Assembly: GCA_963785755.1 (NCBI GenBank)
Contig: CAWAXG010000068.1
Location: 124,001-188,000, forward strand
Origin: JACCXG01 sp963785755
GTDB lineage: Bacteria > Acidobacteriota > Vicinamibacteria > Vicinamibacterales > 2-12-FULL-66-21
Direction: 5' to 3'
Length of the DNA stretch: 64,000 nucleotides
Position 1 is the first letter of the stretch, and the number at the start of each line of letters is the position of its first letter. Below the pieces are notes generated by a model. That model did not search any database. It was not told the origin of the DNA and saw nothing but the letters and a program-made list of their open reading frames with translations. Of this stretch, positions 44,889 to 56,204 are shown one piece after another. Made by a program: the position numbers and the translations under genes.

Positions 44889-45680
44889 ATGACCTACAAG
44901 AGAGTGCTTGCGGCCATTGCGATGGTGGCCGTAGCAGCCAGCCCGGCCCTCGCGCAGGGCAATAGTGGCGGCAATGGTGGCGGCAACGGATCGATGTCGG
45001 GCAGCCACTACAACCTCAACATCATCGGCGTTGAGAAGGGCAAGTCAGCAACGCTGGCCGGATCGAACCGGCACACGATCTTCGTGTGGCTCGGCAAGAA
45101 CGGGACGGTGTCGTCGAAGATTTACCTGGTGCCTGGCGAAGAGTTCAAAGTGTGTGACGGCAACGCCACCGACGGCGTCGCCTACGACTGCGACGGGAAC
45201 GTCCTGCCGAACCTCGAAGGCGCGGTGTTCCAGTTGCCCTGCAACACGAACCTCGAGGCTGGAGAGGATCCGGACGGCGAGCCGTCCACCCTGCTCCCGT
45301 GCGAAGAGGAAGATCCGCAGCTGGCGTATGAAGTGTTCGCGCGTGGCCTCGGCGGGCCGGGCAGCGCGACGATTACCACTTGCGCGACCGAGACTGTCGA
45401 CACGGACGGCGACGGCGTACTCGAGACGATCTGCTCGACCGAGAACGTGGTTCTGGTCCGCGACCCCAGCACCCTTGGCGGCCGCACCAAGTTCACGAAC
45501 GTCACGCAGCAGCTGACGTCGCTGAACGTGTGCTTCGACACCAACACGGATCCGCTGATCGAAGACATCGACTGCTTCCGCTATGCCCTCTTCCGCAACG
45601 AGTTCCAAGACTGGTTCTGGGATTACGCAAACTCGGGCCTGCGTCTCGCGCAGATTCGGTTCTACCCGATCGAGGACTGA
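44889..45680 (+). CDS. Secreted Cys-rich protein of unknown function
   Basis: 263 residues with a Sec signal peptide (LAAIAMVAVAASPALA) followed by a Gly/Asn/Ser linker (GNSGGNGGGNGSMSG). The mature part has the conserved opening YNLNIIGVEKGKSATLAGSN, then IFVWLGKNGTVSSKIYLVPG, and eight Cys residues including CDGNATDGVAYDC, with acidic DTDGDGVLET and DGEPST segments that may bind calcium. The end is a Trp/Phe-rich WFWDYANSGLRLAQIRFYP. A strong GGAGGAG site precedes ATG 44889. Similar proteins seem to occur scattered in environmental bacteria; their role is unknown. Confidence 0.75.
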   Translation: MTYKRVLAAIAMVAVAASPALAQGNSGGNGGGNGSMSGSHYNLNIIGVEKGKSATLAGSNRHTIFVWLGKNGTVSSKIYLVPGEEFKVCDGNATDGVAYDCDGNVLPNLEGAVFQLPCNTNLEAGEDPDGEPSTLLPCEEEDPQLAYEVFARGLGGPGSATITTCATETVDTDGDGVLETICSTENVVLVRDPSTLGGRTKFTNVTQQLTSLNVCFDTNTDPLIEDIDCFRYALFRNEFQDWFWDYANSGLRLAQIRFYPIED

Positions 45681-45736
45681 CATATCGTCCGGCGGCGAGC
45701 GGGAGGCCGGTACCTTCCGCTCGTCGTCCTCCTGCA

Positions 45737-46773
45737 ATGCGTCACAGGCTCTTTCGGTTTCTCGTTCTCGTCACCCTCGGGCTGGGCGTCTCTCAATGGC
45801 TTGGACCGGGTGCGACCACGGCTCAGACGCCGGAGACGGCCAAGGTCCCGCGGGCCTCGGCGGTCATCACCTCGCACGATTTCGGCACCGTCGAGCGCGG
45901 CACCCCGCTCGTGCACGTCTTCAACATCCGCAACGACGGCACAGCGCCGCTAACCATCAGCCGCATCGAAATGTCACAGCCCGGCATGAAGAGCCGATTC
46001 GCCGGGGTCATCGCACCGGGTGCCACGGGACGGATCACGATCGAGTGGGACGCCTCGCGCTTCACGGGCGACATCCAGGCCGACGCCACCGTCTTCACCA
46101 ACGACCCGATGCGTCCGCGTCTGGGGTTGACGCTGCTTGCCGCCGTCCGTCGAGCCATCGCAATCGAGCCGGCGCCGGACGTGTTCTTCAGCGTGTTCCG
46201 CGATGAAACCTTGGAGCGGCGGTTGGCGATCGTGAACAACGAACCCCAGCCACTCGAGATTAAGGGGCTGCGGCCTGACGGGACGCATTTCACCGCGACG
46301 ATCGCTCCGATCAAACCAGGGTTCGCCTACGAGGTCACCGTGAAGGTGCCGGCCGGCTTGCCTGCTGGCCGCTACATGGAGGCAGTGTTCGTCGAGACCA
46401 ATCGCCCCGGCATCGAGCCGCGGATCGGCGTCAACGTTTTCGTCAAGGAGAACCTGTACGCGAGCCCCGAGGTGATTGACCTCGGCGAAGTGAACATCAA
46501 GCAGATCAGCGCCACACCCCCGCGCCGTACTTCCGGCACCGTACGACGCTGCGCAAGCGCGAGGGAACATTCGCGATCACGTCGATCACGTCCGACCTTC
46601 CCGCGCTGAGACTCGAAGCGTCCCCGACCGGACCCAGCGAAGCCTTCGAAGTCGATGTGCGCTTCGATCCTTCCCAGCTGCGAGCCGGCCGGCTCGATGG
46701 CGTCATTCGCGTCGCGACCGACGATAAGGCGTTCCCACTCATCACCATTCCCGTGCGCGGCGCCGCCAAGTAG
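45737..46773 (+). CDS. DUF1573-type secreted protein with repeated beta domains (one frame change)
   Basis: ATG 45737 starts a signal peptide (FRFLVLVTLGLGVSQWLG). DUF1573-like repeats follow: SHDFGTVERGTPLVHVFNIRNDGTAPLTISRI and a second domain with DETLERRLAIVNNEPQPLEIKGL. Near 46515 the frame switches: the first frame ends in random Arg-rich text at 46609, while another frame continues TLRKREGTFAITSITSDLPALRLEA and IRVATDDKAFPLITIPVRG to TAG 46771-46773. One single-base indel explains this. The family is thought to form Ig-like adhesin or envelope modules. Confidence 0.78.
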
Positions 46774-47112
46774 TCGCTGGGCGGTGTTCGACACGAATAC
46801 TCCGGCGACTTCTCTCGTACGATGTGACGCCTGACGTATCCGATTCCTGATGATGAAGGAGAGCACCGCCGGCGATCGGAGCCATCCACTCAGTATGGTT
46901 GTCGTGCTCAACACCGTTGATGTGCGAGCTGAAAGCTGAGTCAGGAGCGTGGATCTGGTGTCGGATGGTCCAAGACGTTGGGATGCCGCAGTGAGGTGAG
47001 CTGAATGGCGTGGCGTCCCAGCGTTCGCCCGAGTGGGCACGCTCACGCCATCCAGACTCTGCCTCTCGGGTCACCCTCGCTCACTGACTTCAGCGAAGGA
47101 TGGAGAAAGGCG
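46774..47112. other. Intergenic region between convergent genes
   Basis: 340 bases lying between the ends of the DUF1573 gene and the DUF5818 gene. Read in six frames it gives no domain, and no long inverted repeat was noticed. It should contain terminators for both genes but none could be assigned by eye. Confidence 0.4.
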
Positions 47113-47466
47113 TCACTTCGCGGGCTTGACAGGGGCGGTAATCTTCGCCGCCGTGATGGTGTCTCCCTTGATTGCCCCAGTCAGTTCCACTTCCTGACCG
47201 GCATGCGAGGCGATGGTCTTTGAGCTCTGATTCTCCAGCTGATAGACCTTGCCCCCGGACACGAAGACGTACTTCGCACCCTTCTTGACGCACACGCTGG
47301 TGCAGTCGGCATCAGTCATCTTCTTGCCCTCGTGCTCTCCTGCGGGGTGCTTGTCCTTGCACATGCTGTCGCTGATCTTGCCCGTCCAGGTCTGCGATGT
47401 CTGGGCCGCCACGGAACCCGACGCAAGAACAGCGAGCGCCACGATCGTTCCAACGAGGTTTCTCAT
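47113..47466 (-). CDS. DUF5818-like secreted protein
   Basis: 117 residues from ATG 47466, placed by GGAGGAAGCGC. A signal peptide (LVGTIVALAVLASGSVAA) precedes the family text WTGKISDSMCKDKHPAGEHE, TDADCTSVCVKKGAKYVFVSGGKVYQLENQ and GQEVELTGAIKGDTITAAKI. Three Cys residues are conserved. The family is common in Acidobacteria and appears to be a small beta-barrel (OB-like) domain; activity unknown. Confidence 0.83.
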   Translation of the reverse strand: MRNLVGTIVALAVLASGSVAAQTSQTWTGKISDSMCKDKHPAGEHEGKKMTDADCTSVCVKKGAKYVFVSGGKVYQLENQSSKTIASHAGQEVELTGAIKGDTITAAKITAPVKPAK

Positions 47467-47602
47467 GCGCTTCCTCCGGTAAAGATGAAGACTCGAACAT
47501 CGGCTATGGCCGAGGTGGCCCGAGTATACGCCTACAGCGTCTCCGAGGAGCCCCTCTTGTGTGGCGGGGGCCACGCCCGTGAGGTTCCTTGATCTGGACG
47601 TT

Positions 47603-48247
47603 CTAGCCGCTGGTGCGAGGGCGCGCCTTCGGTGCGGCCTCGGCCCCAGGTGGGTCGGTGAACGGTTCCACCGGGATGGGCTCGTATCGCACGTCGAGGA
47701 TGTGCAGCTGATCCGTCCTTCCAGGCGCGTGAAGGACCACGCAGTCGCCTGGCCCGGACTTCATCATCGCGCGCGCCAGTGGCGACATCCAGCTGATGTG
47801 TTTGCGGTTCAGATCGACTTCGTCGACCCCGACGATGCTCACCACTCGCTCCAGTCCAGCGGCGTTGGCGTAGCGAACAGTCGCCCCGAAGAACACCTGC
47901 GTCGCCGCCCGCCCACTTCTCGGGGCTTGCGGGTCCACCACTTCCGCGGCATCGATTCGTTTCGTCAGAAAGCGAATCCGCCGATCGATCTGGCGTAGCC
48001 GCCGTTTGCCGTACTGATAGTCGGCGTTTTCGCTGCGATCGCCGTTGCTCGCCGCCCAGGCCACAACCTGTGTCACGGCCGGCCGTTCCCTGGTGAGCAG
48101 GAACCGGTGCTCGTCTCTGAGCCTCTGCAAGCCGCCCGGGGTGATGTAGTTCTTGACGCCGGCGAGCCGGGCGCGCGCGGGCTCTTCTGCGGCGTGGCGG
48201 TGCTCCTCGTCCTCGTTGGCCGGTTTCCTCGTGAACGCCTTCTTCAT
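47603..48247 (-). CDS. greB: GreB-like transcription elongation factor
   Basis: About 214 residues. After a basic N-terminal region (MKKAFTRKP..HRHAAEEP) the GreA/GreB N-terminal coiled coil is clear: NYITPGGLQRLRDEHRFLLTRERPAVTQVVAWAASNGDRSENADYQYGKRRLRQIDRRIRFLTKRI, with the catalytic acidic tip DRSENADY. The FKBP-like C-terminal domain follows (GATVRYANAAGLERVVSIVGVDEVDL..SPLARAMMKSGPGDCVVL). The first Met at 48265 is an alternative start; ATG 48247 has GGAG upstream. It rescues backtracked RNA polymerase by transcript cleavage. Confidence 0.92.
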   Translation of the reverse strand: MKKAFTRKPANEDEEHRHAAEEPARARLAGVKNYITPGGLQRLRDEHRFLLTRERPAVTQVVAWAASNGDRSENADYQYGKRRLRQIDRRIRFLTKRIDAAEVVDPQAPRSGRAATQVFFGATVRYANAAGLERVVSIVGVDEVDLNRKHISWMSPLARAMMKSGPGDCVVLHAPGRTDQLHILDVRYEPIPVEPFTDPPGAEAAPKARPRTSG

Positions 48248-48708
48248 GCGGCTCCACTGATTCAATCACAAGAGTCCGCCAGAGACTACGGAGCGAGCGT
48301 CCCGCTGGCGAAGATGATTCAGAGGTCTCGGCACCAATCGCCTACAATCCGGCACGCTGATGAGCTTGTTCCGGCGCGAACGGGTCCACGAAATGCCGCG
48401 GCGATGGCGCATCGCCGCGAGCCTGGGACGGACACGCCGACGAAGTGAAAGCGCGGCGCACGCTGTTTCCGGTGACCGACAGGTGTCGGCACGCCGCATC
48501 GGAACTGGGACATCTCGCCGGACGGCCAGCGTTTGCGATGGCGCGTTCAATCCCGCCGCGCGGATCATGGTGATTCGGCGCTGCCGGCGCTCGTCGCAAG
48601 ATTGTAGGGGGCGCCGCGCTAGGCGGCGGCGCGCGTTCAGGCGTAACCCCACCGACTATCCCGGACTCATCGGCCGACGATTTGCTGATTCGTCAGGGAC
48701 TGGGCAGA
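48248..48708. other. Intergenic region between greB and the glycosyltransferase gene
   Basis: The stretch reads open in several frames (rich in Arg codons) but shows no domain, signal peptide or good ribosome site. It should hold the divergent promoters of greB and the glycosyltransferase gene. Nothing else can be supported. Confidence 0.4.
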
Positions 48709-49989
48709 ATGGTGCGCGAACCCGAACGCGCTGTGACTCCAAACCTCATGCGGTTCATCGACTTCTGGGTAGGGATCCCGCTGACGTTTTGCTTCACCGT
48801 GGCCTGCCGGATTCAGCGCTTCCTGGGGCTCGCCGCTTCGCCCGTCGGCGCACCGCGCAACATTCTGTTCATTCAGCTCGCCGAAATGGGGACGATGGTC
48901 GTCGCCTACCCCGCGCTCAGGAAGGCGCGCGAGCTCTTTCCGGATGCCACGCTCCACTTCCTGTGCTTCACCGGGATTCGGTCGAGCGTGGAGATGCTCG
49001 AGATTATTCCTTCGGAGAACATTCTCACCATCGACGCGCGCTCCGTCTTGTCGCTCGCGCGCGATTCGCTTCTCTTTCCGTGGCGTGCTCGCCGCCGCCG
49101 GATCGACACCGTCATCAACATGGAGGCATTCGTCAGGTACAGCAGCGTGTTGAGCTATCTGTCTGGCGCGCGCCGGCGAGTCGGCTTCCACCGGTTCAAC
49201 CAGGAGGGCATGTACACAGGCGATTTATTGACACACAAAGTGCTCTACAACGCGCAAATCCATGCCGCGCATACCTTTCTCGACCTGGTCCACGCGCTCG
49301 AAGCCCCGCCCGACCATGTGCCGCGCGTCAAACGACCCAAGGCGATGGACCGCCTCGACGTTCCGAAGATCGTGACCGATGCAAGCGGGGCTGCCGCGAT
49401 CTGGCAAAAGCTTCGCGCCATCGCTCCCGACGTCGGCCCTACCCGGAAGCTCGTGGTGATCAATCCGAATGCGAGCGCCAAATTTCCGATGCGCCGCCTG
49501 CCTCTTGAATCGTTCACCGAGCTCGCCCGCCAGCTGCTCGAGGATCCCGAGGTCTTCGTTCTGATCACAGGCGTCGCGAGTGAGACGCCGGACGCTCAGT
49601 ACATCTGCTCGCGGGTCGGATCGCCGCGTGCGCTGGATCTCACCGGCCGGACGACGATGAAAGAGCTCCTGCACCTGTTCGATCTGGCACACGTGCTGGT
49701 CACGAACGACTCTGGACCAGCACACTTCGCAGCGTTGACCCAGATCCACGTCGTCGTCTTCTTCGGCCCCGAGATCCCCGAGCGCTACCGGCCGCTGACG
49801 ACGAGCTCGGACGTCGTCCACACCGGATACGCATGCAGTCCTTGCATCGGTCCGTACAATCAGCGGCTGTCGCCCTGCAACGACAACCTGTGTCTGAAGA
49901 GCATCAGCGTTCAGGAGATTACCGTGCTCGTTCGATCTCGCCTCGAGGCGGCTCGGTCAGCGACAGCTGCGTTTCCCCCGAACGTGTGA
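48709..49989 (+). CDS. Family 9 glycosyltransferase (heptosyltransferase-like)
   Basis: About 426 residues from ATG 48709; a TTG at 48682 is another option. The N-terminal RFIDFWVGIPLTFCFTVACRIQ looks like a membrane-associated helix, unusual for this class. The core fold has IQLAEMGTMVVAYPALRKARELFP, then VINPNASAKFPMRRLPLESFTELARQLL and VTNDSGPAHFAALT followed by FFGPEIPERYRPL, the ADP-heptose-type binding motifs of GT-B family 9. A Cys-rich end (CSPCIGPYNQRLSPCNDNLCL) is typical of one subgroup. Product probably LPS- or glycan-related. Confidence 0.88.
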   Translation: MVREPERAVTPNLMRFIDFWVGIPLTFCFTVACRIQRFLGLAASPVGAPRNILFIQLAEMGTMVVAYPALRKARELFPDATLHFLCFTGIRSSVEMLEIIPSENILTIDARSVLSLARDSLLFPWRARRRRIDTVINMEAFVRYSSVLSYLSGARRRVGFHRFNQEGMYTGDLLTHKVLYNAQIHAAHTFLDLVHALEAPPDHVPRVKRPKAMDRLDVPKIVTDASGAAAIWQKLRAIAPDVGPTRKLVVINPNASAKFPMRRLPLESFTELARQLLEDPEVFVLITGVASETPDAQYICSRVGSPRALDLTGRTTMKELLHLFDLAHVLVTNDSGPAHFAALTQIHVVVFFGPEIPERYRPLTTSSDVVHTGYACSPCIGPYNQRLSPCNDNLCLKSISVQEITVLVRSRLEAARSATAAFPPNV

Positions 49990-50112
49990 TGACCGCCCGC
50001 GAAGGCACGACACCAGGCGGCAAGGCCCCTGCCTATCTGACGGTGACTCCCTTCTGACACGCAGCTGGAGTTCCGCGGTTATGCCTACCTCTGGAACCCG
50101 CCCGATGACGGC

Positions 50113-50319
50113 GTGACGGAGCGGGCCCGCCTGCAGCGTGTCATCGACTACCTGGAGGCGCCGGCGTCAGGCAGTTCGCGCACGGACGCTCAGTGGCAGC
50201 TCATGTTCTACAGCCGGGAAGCCATCAAACAGGCTCTCGTCCATCACCAGCCCGCTGTTGAGATGGGCCTTTCATTGGCCACACTCGGCCAACTTTTCGA
50301 CCGGATTCGAAGTACCTGA
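50113..50319 (+). CDS. Hypothetical protein
   Basis: 68 residues from GTG 50113, all helical in character (RLQRVIDYLEAPASGSSRTDAQWQLMFYSREAIKQALVHHQ). The same frame is open to the left as LEFRGYAYLWNPPDDGVTER without ATG, so the real N-terminus may be longer. No family recognised. It lies downstream of the glycosyltransferase gene. Confidence 0.4.
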   Translation: MTERARLQRVIDYLEAPASGSSRTDAQWQLMFYSREAIKQALVHHQPAVEMGLSLATLGQLFDRIRST

Positions 50320-50412
50320 CGAAGATTCTCGCCGTTTTTCGGGTGCCGCCCCTGTTCCTGACTTTTGCACAGCACAGAGGAGACGTTCGGCACCCGCCGT
50401 GCCTTGCGACGG

Positions 50413-50718
50413 ATGTCCTCAACTTCGGGATACGACCCGGGAAGGGCGATGGAGGACCAGGGACGAGCAATTGTCTGGGAGGCACACCACGAAAACGGGT
50501 GGACGACGATCGTTGCTCAGCACCACGGGTCGTTCGTCGCCTACACGGTGGACAGAAGTGTGGTCGAGCTCGCCTACATGGGCGACCGGTTTGAAGACGC
50601 GTGTGCGGCGGTGCTGGCCAGCCTCGCGCGCGCCACCGGCCATGCCCACTGTTCCGCCAAGTGCTCCGAGTGGGGATTGAGGCTCAGCCGAGGGGACGAG
50701 TTGAAGCCCACCCGATGA
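50413..50718 (+). CDS. Hypothetical protein
   Basis: About 101 residues if started at ATG 50413, or 89 at 50449. The text GRAIVWEAHHENGWTTIVAQHHGSFVAYTVDRSVVELAYMGDRFEDACAAVLASL has a balanced alpha/beta composition, with aromatic and charged residues placed as in a real small domain. No ribosome site or family could be identified. Confidence 0.45.
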   Translation: MSSTSGYDPGRAMEDQGRAIVWEAHHENGWTTIVAQHHGSFVAYTVDRSVVELAYMGDRFEDACAAVLASLARATGHAHCSAKCSEWGLRLSRGDELKPTR

Positions 50719-50769
50719 GCGACCCGTCCGGACTAATCGCGAGGAGCCATTCCAGCAGGACCCTTCTCT

Positions 50770-53293
<2,524 letters not shown>

Positions 53294-53637
53294 GTCGGGT
53301 GTCCCTTCACGCGAACTCCGTGCCACATCGTCACGGCCGGAATGTCGACGCAGGCGCGCGTTGCCGGTGCACTCGAGACGGCCGTCGCCGGCGGAGTGAC
53401 CGGTCATGGGACGAAGCTGTCCGACTGTGCAGCACAGGCCGAAGTACTCGAAGCACCCGCGGCACGTCTCGCTCCGCCCATCAGTCGTGCTAGCATGCGC
53501 GCCGGATGGATTCTTACCGCATCGGCTCCGGCTTCACCTGATAACCGCGCCCCACTGGCGCGTCGCGCCACCCGTGCATCGATCCAGACATCTGCCCGTG
53601 CCGGGCTCGTTTTGAAGCACCCGGCGAGCGTTCACGC

Positions 53638-54228
53638 ATGACCGCCATCACCATCTCGCTGCGGGTGACGGCGCCGGGACCCGCGGTCGCGCGTGTCTCG
53701 GTTGGCCGCCGTCAGTTTTCGATCGGCCGCCCGGTCGAGTTCGACGACGCGTCGCCGCACGTGGCAGCGCTCGAGTTCGCCGTCTCGTTGATCAACGAGG
53801 TGGTGGCAGGGATCGATCACCTTCGGCTCGGGCTGCACATCTGCCGCGGCAACTGGAGCCGCGATGAGACGACGCTCTTGAGCGGCAGCTACCAGGCGCT
53901 CCGGCCGTATCTCGACCGGCTGCAGGTCACGCAGCTCGTGCTGGAATACGCCACCGATCGCGCCGGGACGCTCGTGGCGTTCGAGGGCAAGGAGCTGGGC
54001 CTCGGCGTCGTCAATCCCCGGACGGAGCAGGTTGAGACGCCGGCGCAGATTCGGAGCGCCGTCGAAGAGGCCCTCGGTCTCTATCCCGCCGAACGCGTGT
54101 TCCTCAATCCAGACTGCGGGTTCGGCACTTTCTCGAGCCGCCCGATGAACACGCGCGAGATGGCGTCTGCCAAGGTTGCGGCCATGGTCGCGGCGGCCCG
54201 CGATCTGCGCGGACGTTCGTGGACCTGA
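53638..54228 (+). CDS. Truncated cobalamin-independent methionine synthase-like protein
   Basis: 196 residues matching only the C-terminal half of the MetE/MetE-like TIM barrel. The zinc ligands all look present: His and Cys in LGLHICRGNWSRDETTLLSG, Glu in LVLEYATDRAG and Cys in FLNPDCGFGTFSSRPMN. The family normally needs about 350-390 residues (or about 750 for full MetE), so the substrate-binding first half is missing. Either the gene is truncated or it codes for a separate metal-binding half. Start is ATG 53638. No partner half is seen upstream. Confidence 0.75.
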   Translation: MTAITISLRVTAPGPAVARVSVGRRQFSIGRPVEFDDASPHVAALEFAVSLINEVVAGIDHLRLGLHICRGNWSRDETTLLSGSYQALRPYLDRLQVTQLVLEYATDRAGTLVAFEGKELGLGVVNPRTEQVETPAQIRSAVEEALGLYPAERVFLNPDCGFGTFSSRPMNTREMASAKVAAMVAAARDLRGRSWT

Positions 54229-54395
54229 TTCGACTTCCGTGCGGATCCCGCCCCTCTAGGTCGGCGTGGCGCGGCGAGCGGCCTGAAGGTCGTTACTGCC
54301 GATAAGGCTCAGAACTGGCGTCCGCACCGCGACAACGACCGGGCATACACCTGGACGGGACCGAGCGGTGTCTAAGAATCTGGCCAGGAGGGCTA

Positions 54396-54494
54396 ATGCA
54401 GATACAAGTATCCGAGAGGCGGCTGTTCTGGTGGCTTCTTATCGTTATGGCTGGCGTGATGACCTGGAACATCTTCACCGCAGCGATGGGCTAA
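54396..54494 (+). CDS. Small single-helix membrane peptide (32 residues)
   Basis: ATG 54396 is preceded by CAGGAGGGCTA, an excellent ribosome site. The 32-residue product has a basic start (VSERR) then one transmembrane helix (LFWWLLIVMAGVMTWNIF), and ends with TAA at 54492-54494. It is too short for most gene callers. Its strong start signal and hydrophobic profile make it a good small-protein candidate. It sits in a decayed neighbourhood. Confidence 0.5.
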   Translation: MQIQVSERRLFWWLLIVMAGVMTWNIFTAAMG

Positions 54495-54499
54495 CGCCA

Positions 54500-55405
54500 C
54501 AGGTTCTACCCCGCGCGACGACCCCAGGTTCTTTGGGAGTAACGGCGTATCGACCTGACCTGGTCGGCCACCTGTGTGGTGCGCGGAGAATTGAGCGACG
54601 TTCCGGACGCGGTGACCGTGAAGGGCCGCCCGCTGCGGAAGCCGAGGATGTTGTTCAACCCAGGTGAGCGAGTGCTCAGCCTCTTCCAGCACGTTGAGGA
54701 GAACCGGATGGTTCGTGCGCATCGGCCGCGCCAGCGAATACGCATAGGAGATGACCATGCGCTGCGAAGTCGCGGAAGGCCGATGAGAAGTGGTGACGTG
54801 AACGCCCGGCACCAACGCGCGTCAGACGAAGGCGAACGCATCAAAGGCGGCACGACGTCTTCGCGGTCGGCGCCTGCGACGCGCGCCCACCATCGGCCGA
54901 CTCCGGCGTGCAGTGCGCGGTAGCGTCCGGCGGGTACGAGGTCGGATCCGCGCCGGTAGACGCCGTGTGGCCGAAACGTCTGGCCGGTCGCGCTGGCGAC
55001 GACCCTCCGGACCCCATCCTCGAGACGTTGCTGACGAGAACCCAGCGTTCCGCCGCGAGGTGACGGCACTCGCCTCGGCAGCATACCCTGCCAGGCAATC
55101 GATCGGCCGTCGCGCGACAACACCGTGAGTCGAACGCGACCATCGGCGCCTCGCTGCGCGATCGCTCCGTATCCGCCCGTCCCCTGCGGATTCAGGATCA
55201 TCTGCTGGTGCAGGTTGCCGAGGGCCTCCGACTCCTTCTTGGGATGCCTCGTCGTGATCTGCCCGTGCGCGATCTGAAGTCTGCGAAGGGTCTCGAGGTC
55301 TTCGGGGACGTGTGCGGGCCGCGGCAAGCGGGAGAGCCCGACGAGCTGGTCCGCGAATTGATCGACCCAGCGGTCCATTTCGAGCGCGAGATCCTGGAAG
55401 GTCAT
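54500..55405 (-). pseudogene. Degenerate coding region, hypothetical protein
   Basis: From ATG 55405 a protein-like start is read: MTFQDLALEMDRWVDQFADQ, then RPAHVPEDLETLRRLQIAHGQITTRHPKKESEALGNLHQQMILNPQGTGGYGAIAQRGADGRVRLTVLSRDGRSIAWQG. Beyond about 55070 the text in this frame turns Arg-rich, while a different frame (to 54393) shows VTTSHRPSATSQRMVISYAY and PMRTNHPVLLNVLEEAEHSL, which looks more like protein. The gene therefore seems broken by indels. No family could be named. Confidence 0.4.
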
Positions 55406-55465
55406 CCGCCAAGGGTGAGCGCTGGGCCACCGCAATGCCAGTCGCTCGTGCGTGGTAGCGCGATT

Positions 55466-55665
55466 CGGTTCGAGCCGGCACGTCTCATCGTCGAAGTAGC
55501 CCAAATCGCAGCGCATGAAGGGTCTCGAAGAACGTCAAGAACGTAGACCATACCTCCGTCACCATAAGGTTCGATTCGAACTTGATTCAGGAAACGGCGT
55601 CCCCAAATTGCGGCCACTGTGTCGAGCAAACATCGACGACCAGCTCGCGGATCGTGACAGTTCAT
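55466..55665 (-). pseudogene. Relic of an IS481-type transposase C-terminus
   Basis: Joining two frames across a slip near 55520 gives VYVLDVLRDP, then FMRCDLGYFDDETCRLEP, a string closely like the end of integrase-core (IS481-type) transposases, where a short 'xFMxYDLGYFDDE' segment closes the protein. No catalytic DDE core, inverted repeats or start were found. It marks a decayed insertion sequence in a zone with several other fragments. Confidence 0.45.
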
Positions 55666-55803
55666 TCGCGAGGGCCAACCAGTCTAAATGCCCTTCGCGC
55701 ACGCCCTCGATGCGAAATGACGCGGCCACACTCGAAACTCGGACCTCGCATCAGAGACAGTGTCGGCAAAATGCGCGGCCATGTGAACTGCATGCGGCGG
55801 ACC

Positions 55804-56084
55804 CTAGAGCCAAGCAATTTCCTCGGCCAGGATCGGTATCGCCATGTTGATCGTCTCCTGTCCGAAGGACGTGGCGATCTTCAGCGTCTCCATGATCTCT
55901 TCCATGGTCGCACCTAGGGCAAGGCGCACTTGATATGGCGCCGCGTGCCGGGCGCGTACATGTGGGTGACCGACGCGTCCAACGCGATGCTGAGCAGTTC
56001 GACGAACTTCGGTTGGAGAGTCTTGCCATCGTAAATGCCCCCGACGGCCGCAAAGAACTGATCGGTCCACTGAGGGCCTTGCAT
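55804..56084 (-). CDS. Carboxymuconolactone decarboxylase-like protein (one frame change)
   Basis: ATG 56084 opens with GPQWTDQFFAAVGGIYDGKTLQPKFVELLSIALDASVTHMYAPGTRRHIKCAL. At about 55915 the frame changes and continues as ALGATMEEIMETLKIATSFGQETINMAIPILAEEIAWL, ending at 55804. The whole, about 93 residues, is the AhpD/CMD helical bundle. The redox CxxC of AhpD is not present. It could act on small aromatic acids or be structural. One indel has split the gene. Confidence 0.75.
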
Positions 56085-56204
56085 GAGAGACTCTGTACGC
56101 GCGTGACGAGCCGAAGGGCCGAGTACCGGGCCGTGATCGTCCGCGTTCCGGGCCGCCCGATGATTGCGCGAGCTAGTTCTGTCAGTTCTTTGAGTGAGGC
56201 GCGT

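Noticed and set aside
48360..49508. Plus-strand 382-codon frame
   Set aside because: Overlaps the glycosyltransferase gene in another frame and has a random Arg/Ser composition.
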